NCBI GenBank assembly: GCA_934489015.1
Contig: CAKSSN010000008.1
Coordinates: 1-64,000 of the forward strand
Length of the DNA: 64,000 nt
DNA from: an uncultured Clostridia bacterium
GTDB lineage: Bacteria > Bacillota > Clostridia > UBA1381
Direction of reading: 5' to 3'
Numbering within the stretch: position 1 is the stretch's first letter; each line of letters begins with the position of its first letter. This document shows positions 35,161 through 43,932 of the stretch, in pieces. The notes beneath the pieces were generated by a model that worked only from the letters and a program-made list of their open reading frames with translations, was not told the origin of the DNA and ran no database searches. The position numbers and the translations under genes are program-made.

Positions 35161-36591
35161 ATGCTTTTATTTCAAACGGGATATGAATGTGCCGAAAAAA
35201 TAAAGCTTTTTTATAATTTGTTTTTCTCGGAAAATGACGACGTTCATATTTCAACATCGTTTAAAAAGAACGGAAATATAATAAATGTATATACTTCTAT
35301 CTTCTTCGGCGGAAAGCTTTACGATGAGGACTACTATTATACGATTAAAACGGAAAACCCGTACATACTGAAAAAAGCGTATGACGCAGCCGTTACGAAA
35401 AGCTTCTGCCATGCAGCTTCAAAAATCAGACGGATTAATCTTCCGTGGGGCGTTATGAGCGGAATAAGGCCTGCTAAAAATGTCAGGGAGCTTTTAAATC
35501 ATGGCATAAAAAAAGAGGATATTTTTGATGTGCTTGAAGATCTCTACGAAGTTGACGGCGAAAAGGCGCAGCTTGCATATGAGGTTGCGGAAAACGAAAA
35601 GAAGGTGCTTTCCGTGTGCAAGCCCGACGAGGTCAGCGTTTATATCGGAATACCGTTTTGCCCGACAAGATGTCTTTACTGCTCGTTCGTTTCTACGGAT
35701 ATGCGCGTGAGCGGCAAGTATATGGACGATTATTTTGAGTGTCTGCTCAGAGAGCTTGACAAAACCGCCGAAATTATACAAAGGCTCGGCTGCCGTGTTC
35801 AGACAGTCTATATAGGCGGCGGAACGCCGACAACGCTGTCGGCAAAGCAGATAGAAAGGCTTTGCGGTGCAGTTAAAAAGCTGCCCGGAGGCGAAAGCCT
35901 TCTCGAATTTACGCTTGAAGCCGGCAGACCCGATACAATAACCTATGACAAGCTAAAGGCAGCAAAGGACGGCGGAGTAAACAGAATAAGCATTAATCCG
36001 CAGACAATGTCCGAAAAAACGCTTGTCCGCATAGGCAGGCAGCACACTCCCGATATGGCAAGAGAAGCCTTTGAAGCCGCGCGCAAGGTCGGCTTTGACG
36101 TTATAAACACTGACCTTATCGCAGGGCTACCGGGAGAGAAATTTGAAGACTTTAAACACAGTCTTGATGAGGTTATAAAATTAAATCCCGAAAACATAAC
36201 CGTTCATTCAATGTGCGTCAAGCGTTCGGCGCGGCTCGGAAAAACCGATTATTCGCTTGCTGACGCAGACGTTATGAACAAAATGCTTTCGTATACGCAA
36301 AGCACCATGAAAAAGAATAATATGTCACCGTACTATATGTACAGGCAGAAAAATATATCGGGAAATCTCGAAAACGTAGGCTATGCAAAGCCCGGCACAA
36401 TGAGCTTTTATAACATTAACATAATGGAAGAGGTTCAGACGATTATTGCCGCCGGCTGCGGAGGAAGCACAAAAATTGTTATGGGCGACAGGATTGAGCG
36501 GATATTTAATTTTAAAGACCCCGTGACATATATTTCGAGATTTGACGATATACTTAAGAAAAAGGATGAAATACTTGATTTTTATAAATAA
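35161..36591 (+). CDS. hemZ: Radical-SAM coproporphyrinogen dehydrogenase-like protein HemZ
   Basis: Oxygen-independent coproporphyrinogen III oxidase-related radical SAM enzyme of heme biosynthesis or heme-related chemistry. The cluster motif CPTRCLYC (CX3CX2C) sits near residue 175, followed by IGGGTPTTLS and the HemN-type GLPGE segment. The start is the ATG at 35161 with GGAG 6 nt upstream; the longer open frame begins at a TTG inside the structured leader. Length 476 aa. No other heme genes are in the window, so its physiological reaction is uncertain. Confidence 0.85.
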   Translation: MLLFQTGYECAEKIKLFYNLFFSENDDVHISTSFKKNGNIINVYTSIFFGGKLYDEDYYYTIKTENPYILKKAYDAAVTKSFCHAASKIRRINLPWGVMSGIRPAKNVRELLNHGIKKEDIFDVLEDLYEVDGEKAQLAYEVAENEKKVLSVCKPDEVSVYIGIPFCPTRCLYCSFVSTDMRVSGKYMDDYFECLLRELDKTAEIIQRLGCRVQTVYIGGGTPTTLSAKQIERLCGAVKKLPGGESLLEFTLEAGRPDTITYDKLKAAKDGGVNRISINPQTMSEKTLVRIGRQHTPDMAREAFEAARKVGFDVINTDLIAGLPGEKFEDFKHSLDEVIKLNPENITVHSMCVKRSARLGKTDYSLADADVMNKMLSYTQSTMKKNNMSPYYMYRQKNISGNLENVGYAKPGTMSFYNINIMEEVQTIIAAGCGGSTKIVMGDRIERIFNFKDPVTYISRFDDILKKKDEILDFYK

Positions 36592-36618
36592 TGTTCCCAA
36601 ATCGGAGGAGGAAGCTAT

Positions 36619-37611
36619 ATGCCGCAGAGCATAACGGAGAAAATTTTGAGCGAATACAGTCAGCTCCGCTCAAGAGAAGCGCTTGAGCGAAATCATCGCA
36701 TGGCGGAAATACACAAAAAATTTCCGCGCCTTGAGGAAATAAACAAAGAAATAACGGCCGCCGGAATGAAGCTCGCAATGGGCGCGGCAGCCGGCGAAGA
36801 AAGCGAAAAAAAACTTGTTTCGGATTATAACCGCACAACTGCGGCTCTAAAGGAAGAAAAAAGCCGTATTATTTCCGAAAACGGGATTTTTCCGGATTAC
36901 GATAAAATTATTTATACCTGCCCGATTTGCCGTGACACCGGATATGTAGGCAGCCAAAAATGCCGCTGCCTGCTCGCAAAGCTTACAAAAGCTTTGTATG
37001 ATAACTCGAACCTGTCGGAAAGCATGAAGAAACACACCTTTGACGATTTTTCCCTGAGCTATTATTCGGACAAGCCGGACCGAAACGGCATATCCGACAG
37101 GCAGCGCGCCAAAAAGGCGCTCACCGAAGCAAAGCTTTTGTGCCGTGACCCGAAAAAATATGACAGAAGTATTGTTTTTTTCGGAAATTCGGGGCTCGGT
37201 AAAACCTTTTTATCGGGCTGCATATCGCATGAGCTGATAGAAAAAGGTTATTCCGTTTTATACATCAGAAGCAGCAGACTTTTTTCTGTTCTCGAATCAA
37301 AAAAATTTGGCAAAAGAACAAACGAGCCCATAGATGAGCTTATTGACACGCTGTATTCATGCGATCTGCTTGTAATAGACGACTTGGGAACGGAAATTCC
37401 GTCGAAATACAATGTCGCATTTTTGTACGACCTTGTAAACGACAGGCTGCTCGGCTCGAAAAAAATTGTTATAAACACAAATTTAAGCATGGAAGAACTT
37501 TCAAAAGCATATACTCCCCGACTGATGTCGCGTATGTTTGAAAGCTTTTACGCGCTGAAGCTTACGGGAACTGATATAAGAAGGCTGAAAAGTTATGAAT
37601 CAGAGAGATAA
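36619..37611 (+). CDS. DnaC/DnaI-like helicase loader ATPase
   Basis: AAA+ protein (330 aa) that probably loads the replicative helicase. Residues about 95-125 hold a zinc-binding group (CPICRDTGYVGSQKCRC), as in DnaI. The C-terminal ATPase domain has Walker A FFGNSGLGKTFL and Walker B LLVIDDLGTE. The charged N-terminal helical region fits helicase binding. Its 3' end overlaps the next gene by 17 nt. A phage DnaC origin is possible, but the zinc group and the chromosomal context favour the housekeeping loader. Confidence 0.8.
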   Translation: MPQSITEKILSEYSQLRSREALERNHRMAEIHKKFPRLEEINKEITAAGMKLAMGAAAGEESEKKLVSDYNRTTAALKEEKSRIISENGIFPDYDKIIYTCPICRDTGYVGSQKCRCLLAKLTKALYDNSNLSESMKKHTFDDFSLSYYSDKPDRNGISDRQRAKKALTEAKLLCRDPKKYDRSIVFFGNSGLGKTFLSGCISHELIEKGYSVLYIRSSRLFSVLESKKFGKRTNEPIDELIDTLYSCDLLVIDDLGTEIPSKYNVAFLYDLVNDRLLGSKKIVINTNLSMEELSKAYTPRLMSRMFESFYALKLTGTDIRRLKSYESER

Positions 37612-38056
37612 GACGGTGTGCTTCACCGGGCACAGAAAAATTATTCACTCCGATGTGCAGCAGCACCTTGAAGAAGTGATTGAAATTCTGATAGAGGACG
37701 GGTTTACATATTTCGGCAGCGGCGGCGCGCTCGGCTTTGACACGCTGGCAGCACAAACGGTTATCCGTCTTAAAAAAAAGTACAGCCGGATAAAGCTCAT
37801 TCTCGTAATTCCTTTTGCCGCACAGGCTAAGGGCTGGCCCGAAAAGGACAGAAAAATTTATTACGATATAATGAAAAACGCCGACAAGCTCACCTTTATA
37901 TCAAAAGAATATAAAAAAGGCTGCTTTCACGCGCGAAACAGGTATCTTGTCGACAACAGCTCCGTATGCGTTGCATATCAATACAAAGGCTGCGGCGGCA
38001 CAGCATATACGGTTGATTATGCGGAAAAGCACGGTTGTAATGTTATATTTTTGTAA
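37595..38056 (+). CDS. SLOG-family protein (DUF1273/YpsA-like)
   Basis: Cytosolic Rossmann-like protein of 153 aa. It opens with KTVCFTGHRK, a nucleotide-binding turn of the YpsA/SLOG group, and has FGSGGALGFDTLAA, a second glycine-rich loop. SLOG proteins are thought to bind nucleotides or ADP-ribose-like ligands; no reaction is known for this subgroup. It overlaps the helicase-loader gene by 17 nt, so it is translationally linked. Confidence 0.78.
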   Translation: MNQRDKTVCFTGHRKIIHSDVQQHLEEVIEILIEDGFTYFGSGGALGFDTLAAQTVIRLKKKYSRIKLILVIPFAAQAKGWPEKDRKIYYDIMKNADKLTFISKEYKKGCFHARNRYLVDNSSVCVAYQYKGCGGTAYTVDYAEKHGCNVIFL

Positions 38057-38136
38057 ACAAATTTGTCGTTTTTTACATCAGTTATATGCTATTTGTATAT
38101 AAAATATATAAAAACGGCAATATCAGAAAAAATATA

Positions 38137-38165
38137 TTGCAAATATGCGAAAAATATAGTAAAAT
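38137..38165 (+). promoter_or_regulatory. Promoter of rdgB
   Basis: TTGCAA (38137-38142) and TAAAAT (38160-38165) with 17-bp spacing, about 50 bp before the ATG at 38218. Confidence 0.6.
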
Positions 38166-38217
38166 AGAAATCAGGCAGATTGCTGATAAGCTGCCAATAT
38201 TATATTCGGAGAAAAGT

Positions 38218-38811
38218 ATGAAAATTATTTTAGCTACAAAAAATGACGGAAAGGTCAGAGAAATGGCACGTATTCTTTCAAAGTTTAATATTGAAGTCAT
38301 TTCGCAGAAAGATGCGGATATTAATGTTGATATTGAAGAAACGGGCATGACATTTCGCGAAAATGCGGAAATAAAGGCAAAAGCCGTTGCAATGCTTTGC
38401 GACGACGCTGTTCTTGCGGACGATTCGGGGCTTTGCATTGACGCTATGGGCGGAAATCCGGGAATATATTCCGCACGCTACGGCGGCGAGGCTCTGCCGT
38501 ACAGCGAAAAAATAAAGGGTATTCTTCTTGAAATGGAAAACGAGTCCGACAGGCGCGCACATTTTGAATGTGCTATGGTCCTTGTTATGCCGGACGGACG
38601 CATTTTTTCATCAACAGGCCGCGCAGACGGCAGAATATTATACGCCCCGAAAGGAAGCGGCGGCTTCGGGTATGACAGCATTTTCTACTCGGAGGATCTG
38701 AACAAATCCTTCGGAGAGGCAACGGACGACGAAAAAAATTCCGTAAGCCACAGAGCGCGCGCACTCGAAGATATGTGCCGCCAGATTTCTCAGATAAGCT
38801 GCGGCGAATAA
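38218..38811 (+). CDS. rdgB: XTP/dITP diphosphatase (Ham1/RdgB)
   Basis: House-cleaning pyrophosphatase that removes non-canonical purine nucleotides. The N-terminal KIILATKNDGKVREM, the central LADDSGLCIDAM and the later GSGGFGYDSIFY signatures are all intact. The start is the ATG at 38218 with CGGAG 7 nt upstream; the longer open frame upstream covers the promoter and is not coding. Length 197 aa, normal for the family. Confidence 0.95.
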   Translation: MKIILATKNDGKVREMARILSKFNIEVISQKDADINVDIEETGMTFRENAEIKAKAVAMLCDDAVLADDSGLCIDAMGGNPGIYSARYGGEALPYSEKIKGILLEMENESDRRAHFECAMVLVMPDGRIFSSTGRADGRILYAPKGSGGFGYDSIFYSEDLNKSFGEATDDEKNSVSHRARALEDMCRQISQISCGE

Positions 38812-38835
38812 AATCAGAAAGGTCAGTGAATTATT

Positions 38836-39354
38836 ATGGATTTGTTTATGGAGTACATTGTAAAGCATAAGCGCTCCGGAAAGGACACGCTTATAGTTGT
38901 CGGGATAATTGCGGCAGCGGTTATTTTATCGGTTGTATCGTCGCTTATGCTGCTTGTTCCGTTTTTGCAGTCGTTTTGGTTGCTTGTGGTTGCCGGAATT
39001 GTTTACGGCGCATATTTCCTTATAAAAAGAACGGCAGTTGAATTTGAGTATATAATGACAAACAATGAACTTGACATTGATAAAATAATGGCTAAAAGCT
39101 CAAGAAAAAGACTCATCACCGTAGATTTCAAGGAAATTGAAATTATGGCAAAGGTAAACGACCCCGACCACAAGGGCGAATTTGACAATATTGACGCATC
39201 GGCAAAGGTGCTTGACTGCACCGGCGACGCAATGACGGATATTTATTTTGTTGATATGAGCGGAGAAAAGGGCAAAATAAGAGTTATTTTCCAGCCGCCG
39301 ATGAAGCTTCTTGAAGCGGCAAAAAAATATAATCCGCGAAAGATATTTATATAA
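38836..39354 (+). CDS. Two-helix membrane protein of unknown function (DUF6106-like)
   Basis: 172 aa. Two adjacent hydrophobic helices (about 18-42 and 43-62) are followed by a cytosolic beta-rich domain with VEFEYIMTNNELDIDKIM and a C-terminal FQPPMKLLEAAKKYNPRKI. The pattern fits the DUF6106 family of Clostridia as I recall it; no function is known. It starts 24 bp after rdgB and is followed by a terminator. Confidence 0.7.
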   Translation: MDLFMEYIVKHKRSGKDTLIVVGIIAAAVILSVVSSLMLLVPFLQSFWLLVVAGIVYGAYFLIKRTAVEFEYIMTNNELDIDKIMAKSSRKRLITVDFKEIEIMAKVNDPDHKGEFDNIDASAKVLDCTGDAMTDIYFVDMSGEKGKIRVIFQPPMKLLEAAKKYNPRKIFI

Positions 39355-39365
39355 CCGGAATATTC

Positions 39366-39395
39366 AAAAGCCGAAAAAGCGCAATCCGGCTTTTT
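39366..39395 (+). terminator. Terminator after the DUF6106-like gene
   Basis: AAAAGCCG (39366-39373) pairs with CGGCTTTT (39387-39394), then T. A second weaker hairpin with a T run lies at 39405-39437. Confidence 0.75.
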
Positions 39396-39481
39396 AAACC
39401 ACAAAGAGGCGGGCGATACGGTATGCCTGCTTTTTTGGCATAATTGCAGTGATTTATTTTAAATATCGGAGGGCTGAAGCT

Positions 39482-41023
39482 ATGTTCAAAATCTGCACTG
39501 CGGCACAAATGAAGGAAATAGACAGGCTGTCGGCACAAGAGGGCGGCGTGCCGGGAATAATACTTATGGAAAACGCGGCGCATAAGTGTCTTGACGAAAT
39601 TTTAAAGGTTTTCCCTGTCCTTGCCGGTAAAGAGGCAGTGTGCGTCTGCGGCAAGGGAAATAACGGCGGCGACGGACTTGCGATTGCAAGGCTTCTGTCA
39701 AGGCGCGGCGCAAGCGTTACTGTTTTTTTAACGCACGGCGACAATTATCACGGTGACGCGCTTGTAAACTATCAAATGCTCCAAAGCATGAACGTGCGCA
39801 TAATGCACAGCTGTGATGAGCTGCCGACAGAGCTTTTAAAAGCTGATTTTGTTGTTGACGCAATTTTCGGAATAGGAATTTACGGCAGCATAGACAACGA
39901 AACTGAAAACGTTATTGAGCAGATAAATTCGTTTGACGGATTTGTGCTTTCGGTTGACATACCGAGCGGAATTGAAGCCGACACGGGAGAAATATGCGGC
40001 ATATGCGTAAAGGCTGATGTTACGGTAACGTTTGCAGCATACAAGCCGGGACTTTTCATGTTTCCGGGCTGCGACTTTACGGGCAAAATTATCCCGGCGG
40101 ATATATGCACACCGGAATATCTGCTTGAAAAAATAAATAAATATTTACCGGACGATGAATTTATAAGAAGCAATTTCCCGACTCGGAAAAACAATTCTCA
40201 AAAGGGCGATTACGGAAAGGTGCTTATAATAGGCGGCAGCAGAGGAATGACGGGCGCTCCGGCGATGGCGGCGCAAGCGGCGCTGAAAAGCGGCTCAGGG
40301 CTTATCACGGTCGGTATTGCCGAAAGCCTTAACGATATACTCGAATGTAAGCTGACAGAGCCCATGACTGCTCCGCTTGACGATGCGGACGGACATTTAT
40401 CGACCGCTTGCATAGAAAAGCTTGCTCCGCTCATAAAAAAAGCGGACAGCGTTCTTTTCGGGCCGGGACTCGGAACAAGCGGCGATATAGAAAAAATTCT
40501 GGAATACGTTATGGAAAACTGCACCTGTCCGCTTATTATAGACGCAGACGGACTTAACGTTCTTTCAAAAAATATTGAGCTTATAGAAAAATGCAGCTGC
40601 AACCTTATTTTCACGCCGCACGAGGTTGAAATGAGCAGGCTTTGCGGCGAGCAGCTTTCGGATATTATGGAAAACAGAATACGCATTTGCGAGGAGTTTG
40701 CGGAGGAGTACGGAATTACACTTATTTTAAAAGGACACCATACAATTGTAACGGCTGCGGACGGAACGCAATATATTAATAATACAGGCAATTCAGGTCT
40801 TGCAACAGGCGGAAGCGGAGATGTGCTTGCCGGAATAACGGCGTCACTTGCCGCGCGCGGAGTGCGCGAGGATATAGCGGCTGCAACGGCGGTATATATT
40901 CACGGCAAAAGCGGCGATGAAGCCGCATATGCGCTCGGAAAAGACAGCGTTTCGGCAACGGATATTATCGCATTTCTTCCAAAAACACTCAGCTCGGTGC
41001 TTAAAGGCAGAAATTACTTGTAG
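39482..41023 (+). CDS. nnr: Bifunctional NAD(P)H-hydrate epimerase / ADP-dependent dehydratase
   Basis: Repairs hydrated NAD(P)H. The N-terminal YjeF_N epimerase domain (about 1-210) has GKGNNGGDGLAIAR and the catalytic-site VDAIFGIG. The C-terminal ribokinase-like dehydratase domain (about 225-505) has GDYGKVLIIGGS, FGPGLG, DADGLN, TPHEVEMSRL and NTGNSGLATGGSGDVLAG. The start is the ATG at 39482 with GGAGG 9 nt upstream. It is a complete fusion of 513 aa. Confidence 0.94.
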   Translation: MFKICTAAQMKEIDRLSAQEGGVPGIILMENAAHKCLDEILKVFPVLAGKEAVCVCGKGNNGGDGLAIARLLSRRGASVTVFLTHGDNYHGDALVNYQMLQSMNVRIMHSCDELPTELLKADFVVDAIFGIGIYGSIDNETENVIEQINSFDGFVLSVDIPSGIEADTGEICGICVKADVTVTFAAYKPGLFMFPGCDFTGKIIPADICTPEYLLEKINKYLPDDEFIRSNFPTRKNNSQKGDYGKVLIIGGSRGMTGAPAMAAQAALKSGSGLITVGIAESLNDILECKLTEPMTAPLDDADGHLSTACIEKLAPLIKKADSVLFGPGLGTSGDIEKILEYVMENCTCPLIIDADGLNVLSKNIELIEKCSCNLIFTPHEVEMSRLCGEQLSDIMENRIRICEEFAEEYGITLILKGHHTIVTAADGTQYINNTGNSGLATGGSGDVLAGITASLAARGVREDIAAATAVYIHGKSGDEAAYALGKDSVSATDIIAFLPKTLSSVLKGRNYL

Positions 41024-41049
41024 AAAAATCGAAAAAAATATGCTATAAT
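41021..41049 (+). promoter_or_regulatory. Promoter of the alr-mazEF run
   Basis: TAGAAA (41021-41026) and TATAAT (41044-41049), 17-bp spacing, with an extended -10 (TGC before TATAAT). It lies 54 bp before the alr start. Confidence 0.65.
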
Positions 41050-41102
41050 AGATTTGTCCCTGAGATAAATCGCAAAAATTTAATAATCAGAGGGATTTGA
41101 CC

Positions 41103-42260
41103 ATGAGAACTTGGGCAGAAATTAATCTTGACGCAATTGCGTCAAATTACAGAGAAATAAGAAAAATTACAGACAGCAGTGCAAAAATAATGGCAGTTGT
41201 CAAAGCCGATGCCTACGGGCACGGATACCTTGAGGTTGCGAAAACGCTTGAAAACGAGGGCGTTGACGCGTTTGCAGTTGCGCTGATTGAGGAAGGGCTT
41301 CAAATGCGCAAATCCGGATTTAAGCAGCCCATTTTGGTTTTGGGTGCCGTTCCGGAGGAGCAGTATGCCGCAGCTATACAAAATAACATTTCGCTTACCG
41401 TGTTTTCCGAGGATGTCGCGCAGAAGCTGTCGCGGCTTGCGAGCGCGCTCGGAATTAATGTAAAAATACACATAAAGCTCGATACAGGTATGTCGAGAAT
41501 AGGCTATGTTATCGGCGACGGCCACGATGATGAGGTTATTGACGAAATAATGCGTATCGCCGCACTTGACGGAATAACCGTTGAAGGAATTTTTTCGCAC
41601 TTTTCAACCTCCGATGAGAAAAACCGCGAATATACGCTCATGCAGTTTGAACGGTTTACCGATATATGCAGCCGCCTTGAAAAGCGCGGACTTAAAAACT
41701 GTATTCGCCATATAGCCAACAGCGCCGCCATAATGATGTATCCCGAAATGCATCTTGATATGGTTCGTCCCGGAATAATACTCTATGGGCTTTACCCGTC
41801 CGATGAGGTTGACAGAGCTAAGCTTCGGCTTATTCCGGCAATGACTCTTAAAGCAAAAATAACACATATTAAAACCCTTGAAAAAGGGCGTGGCGTAAGC
41901 TACGGAAAAGAGTACATAACCGACGGCAGCGTCCGTGTGGCAACCATTCCGATCGGTTATGCTGACGGATACGTTAGGGCGATTGCAAAGGAAGGCAGGG
42001 TACTCGCCGCAGGTCAGAAAGTGAAAATTCTCGGAAGAATTTGCATGGACCAATGTATGATTGACGTTACAAATGTCAATAATATTAATGTAGGTGACGA
42101 GGTTATCCTGTTCTCTGACAGCGGAATTTCCGCTGATGATGTAGCAAGCTGGATGGGAAGCATTAACTATGAGGTTGTATGCCTTGTATCCAAGCGTATC
42201 CCCAGAATTTATATGAAAGGCGGGGAAGCAGTAAGAGAGCTTAATTTTCTTAAATGTTAA
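41103..42260 (+). CDS. alr: Alanine racemase
   Basis: PLP enzyme converting L-alanine to D-alanine for peptidoglycan. The PLP-lysine motif AVVKADAYGHG is near residue 36, and the second catalytic tyrosine is in the RGVSYGKEY region; the substrate-loop ICMDQCMIDV is present. The ATG at 41103 is preferred over the TTG two codons upstream because AGAGGGA lies 7 nt before it. Length 385 aa. The following mazEF pair repeats the Bacillus alr-ndoAI-ndoA order. Confidence 0.95.
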   Translation: MRTWAEINLDAIASNYREIRKITDSSAKIMAVVKADAYGHGYLEVAKTLENEGVDAFAVALIEEGLQMRKSGFKQPILVLGAVPEEQYAAAIQNNISLTVFSEDVAQKLSRLASALGINVKIHIKLDTGMSRIGYVIGDGHDDEVIDEIMRIAALDGITVEGIFSHFSTSDEKNREYTLMQFERFTDICSRLEKRGLKNCIRHIANSAAIMMYPEMHLDMVRPGIILYGLYPSDEVDRAKLRLIPAMTLKAKITHIKTLEKGRGVSYGKEYITDGSVRVATIPIGYADGYVRAIAKEGRVLAAGQKVKILGRICMDQCMIDVTNVNNINVGDEVILFSDSGISADDVASWMGSINYEVVCLVSKRIPRIYMKGGEAVRELNFLKC

Positions 42261-42314
42261 GACTTTAGTCTAAAGCACCATGAAAATATCAAAATTATAG
42301 GGGGCCTGATTGCT

Positions 42315-42479
42315 TTGTCACAAAAAAAAGACGCCTCAAGAGTTTCTCAATTGCAGGAGAAGCTAATAGATGGCTATAAGGAAATGGCGGCTCTTAACAC
42401 CGAACTTGCAAACGAGGGTGTGGAGTCGGATAATGAAGCCTTAGTCAGCTTAGAGGAGAAACTGATGGAGAGTGAGTAG
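42315..42479 (+). CDS. mazE: MazE/EndoAI-type antitoxin reduced to the toxin-binding part
   Basis: A 54-aa frame directly before mazF. It starts at TTG (42315) behind AGGGGG and ends in TAG, sharing one base with the mazF GTG. The pattern GYKEMAALNTELANE with downstream acidic residues matches the MazF-binding C-terminus of EndoAI (GYxEMAxxN...). The ribbon-helix-helix DNA-binding half is missing, and the 18 codons upstream to the alr stop do not encode one. Autoregulation by DNA binding is therefore not expected. Confidence 0.72.
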   Translation: MSQKKDASRVSQLQEKLIDGYKEMAALNTELANEGVESDNEALVSLEEKLMESE

Positions 42480-42832
42480 TGGTGATTGTAAAAAGAGGAG
42501 ATATTTATTATGCCGATTTAAGCCCTGTAGTCGGGTCTGAGCAAGGCGGCATACGCCCCGTTCTGATAATTCAGAACGACGTCGGAAATAAATACAGTCC
42601 TACCGTTATTGCGGCGGCAATTACAAGCAAAATCAATAAAGCTAAAATGCCCACGCATATTGAATTGTCCGCAAGAGATTACGGACTTAATAAGGACTCG
42701 GTTATTCTTACCGAACAGATAAGAACTCTTGATAAAAAACGACTGCGCGAAAAAATAGGAAGACTTGATAAAGCTTTGATGCTCAGAGTTGATGAGGCTC
42801 TTCAAATAAGCTTTGGTCTGGGCGAAATATAA
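42479..42832 (+). CDS. mazF: MazF/NdoA endoribonuclease toxin
   Basis: Sequence-specific mRNA interferase of the PemK/MazF fold, 117 aa. KRGDIYYADLSPVVGSEQGG and RPVLIIQND carry the active-site Arg and core strands; a Thr and Ser-rich strand (AAITSKINKAKMPTH) and the C-terminal EQIRTLDKKRL match NdoA. It starts with GTG overlapping the antitoxin stop. It is followed by an imperfect inverted repeat (about 42838-42866) and then a strong terminator. Confidence 0.93.
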   Translation: MVIVKRGDIYYADLSPVVGSEQGGIRPVLIIQNDVGNKYSPTVIAAAITSKINKAKMPTHIELSARDYGLNKDSVILTEQIRTLDKKRLREKIGRLDKALMLRVDEALQISFGLGEI

Positions 42833-42889
42833 TACGGGAAATATCGTTTACATAGCGATATTCCACGCGCAGAATTTAATTATAGATAA

Positions 42890-42918
42890 AATGCGGCAGA
42901 TTTTTTGTCTGCCGCATT
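42890..42918. terminator. Bidirectional terminator between mazF and csn2
   Basis: A perfect 11-bp stem (AATGCGGCAGA 42890-42900 with TCTGCCGCATT 42908-42918) and a 7-nt loop. T-rich sequence follows on the plus strand; on the minus strand the tract after the stem (TTATCTATAATT) is less T-rich. It separates the convergent mazF and cas operons. Confidence 0.88.
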
Positions 42919-42943
42919 GATTTATTTTTTGCGCTTCCAAAAA

Positions 42944-43615
42944 TCAGATTACGCATAAATCAGCATCAATAATTATTTTTTTCTGATATTCGCACACATT
43001 AATGTCCCTCGCACCTATCACAACTGCTGAAAGCTTATTTAACACTATGTCACGGCAAAATAATTCAAGCTCATCCACGCTCATATAATCCGCCGCATTG
43101 ATAAGCACAAAGCATTTGTCTCCCTCAAGCATTATAACATTTTTCATGTATTCAATCAGCATTTCAGAAAGCAAATTGAAACTGTTGCTGAATTTAATAT
43201 CGGCCGCTTTTAAAATATAAGAAAGGTCAAAGTCGGAGGAAAAGTCAAGATTAAAATCAAAACCTTCAAGTATATCGTTCAAATACGATATATTATATGC
43301 AATCATCTCTTTTGTTTTAATATGATTTTCTTCGTCATTCATAGCAGCTTCTATCCTTTTTAAAAGCTTTCCTAAAAGTGCTCTGCGGTTTATATCAAAC
43401 GGAACAAAGGAAGAAATCATTTCAAGCTTTTTAGCCATATCCAAAACGCTGTGATTATCGGATAAAACGGCTTTACCCCGATCGCCATTTATCTGATTTA
43501 AAATATCAGTCAATACATTCACAAAAAGCCTTTGATTTTCAATTACGACGAAATTTACATAACTTTCGTTTGAAACATCAATCAAATCATCGAGCGGAGG
43601 AAAAATAAGCTTCAC
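42944..43615 (-). CDS. csn2: CRISPR adaptation protein Csn2 (type II-A)
   Basis: Ring-forming dsDNA-end-binding protein required for spacer acquisition, and the marker of subtype II-A. It has 223 aa, the length of the short (SpyCsn2-like) branch, and begins MKLIFPPLDD. A central helical lobe and a C-terminal VLINAADYMSVDELELF segment agree with the family. Its start overlaps the end of cas2 by 4 nt. It is the last gene of the operon, ending before a convergent terminator. Confidence 0.88.
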   Translation of the reverse strand: MKLIFPPLDDLIDVSNESYVNFVVIENQRLFVNVLTDILNQINGDRGKAVLSDNHSVLDMAKKLEMISSFVPFDINRRALLGKLLKRIEAAMNDEENHIKTKEMIAYNISYLNDILEGFDFNLDFSSDFDLSYILKAADIKFSNSFNLLSEMLIEYMKNVIMLEGDKCFVLINAADYMSVDELELFCRDIVLNKLSAVVIGARDINVCEYQKKIIIDADLCVI

Positions 43616-43932
43616 AGTATAACAAGCCTCCTGTCATCCGTTATAACATCGGTTTTATATTCGCCGACCAAAATTTCGCATTTTTCAAACTGCTTTTCTG
43701 TTATCACAAGCGACATTACAAAGCCATGCTTCGGCTTATTTTTCCTAAGGCTGTCGATTACTGAATTTACGGCGGTTTGATTTAAAACGATTTTATAATA
43801 TACCGACTCCTGTAGCATAACAAAGCCGCTCTTGATAAGATAACGGCGAAATTTTGAATATTCGCGTCTGTCGTCTGCCGTTGTAACAGGCAGATCAAAA
43901 AATACAAGAACTCTCATAAATCTATAGCTCAT
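43612..43932 (-). CDS. cas2: CRISPR-associated protein Cas2
   Basis: Structural partner of Cas1 in spacer integration, 106 aa. The beta-strand MRVLVFFDLPV with its conserved aspartate and the downstream FRRYLIKSGFVMLQESVYYKI are typical of type II Cas2. It overlaps cas1 by 11 nt and csn2 by 4 nt. Confidence 0.95.
   Translation of the reverse strand: MSYRFMRVLVFFDLPVTTADDRREYSKFRRYLIKSGFVMLQESVYYKIVLNQTAVNSVIDSLRKNKPKHGFVMSLVITEKQFEKCEILVGEYKTDVITDDRRLVIL

Noticed and set aside
37595..38056. SLOG-family gene considered as a ThsA-like partner of the TIR array (Thoeris)
   Set aside because: It is a short DUF1273/YpsA-type protein, separated from the TIR operon by a terminator, a promoter and two housekeeping genes, and overlaps the helicase-loader gene.
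38086..38217. N-terminal extension of rdgB
   Set aside because: It would include the promoter, and the ATG at 38218 has a good ribosome site and the family's normal N-terminus.
39405..39437. Second hairpin with T run before nnr
   Set aside because: Contains G-U pairs and follows a stronger terminator; it may be a backup but was not listed separately.
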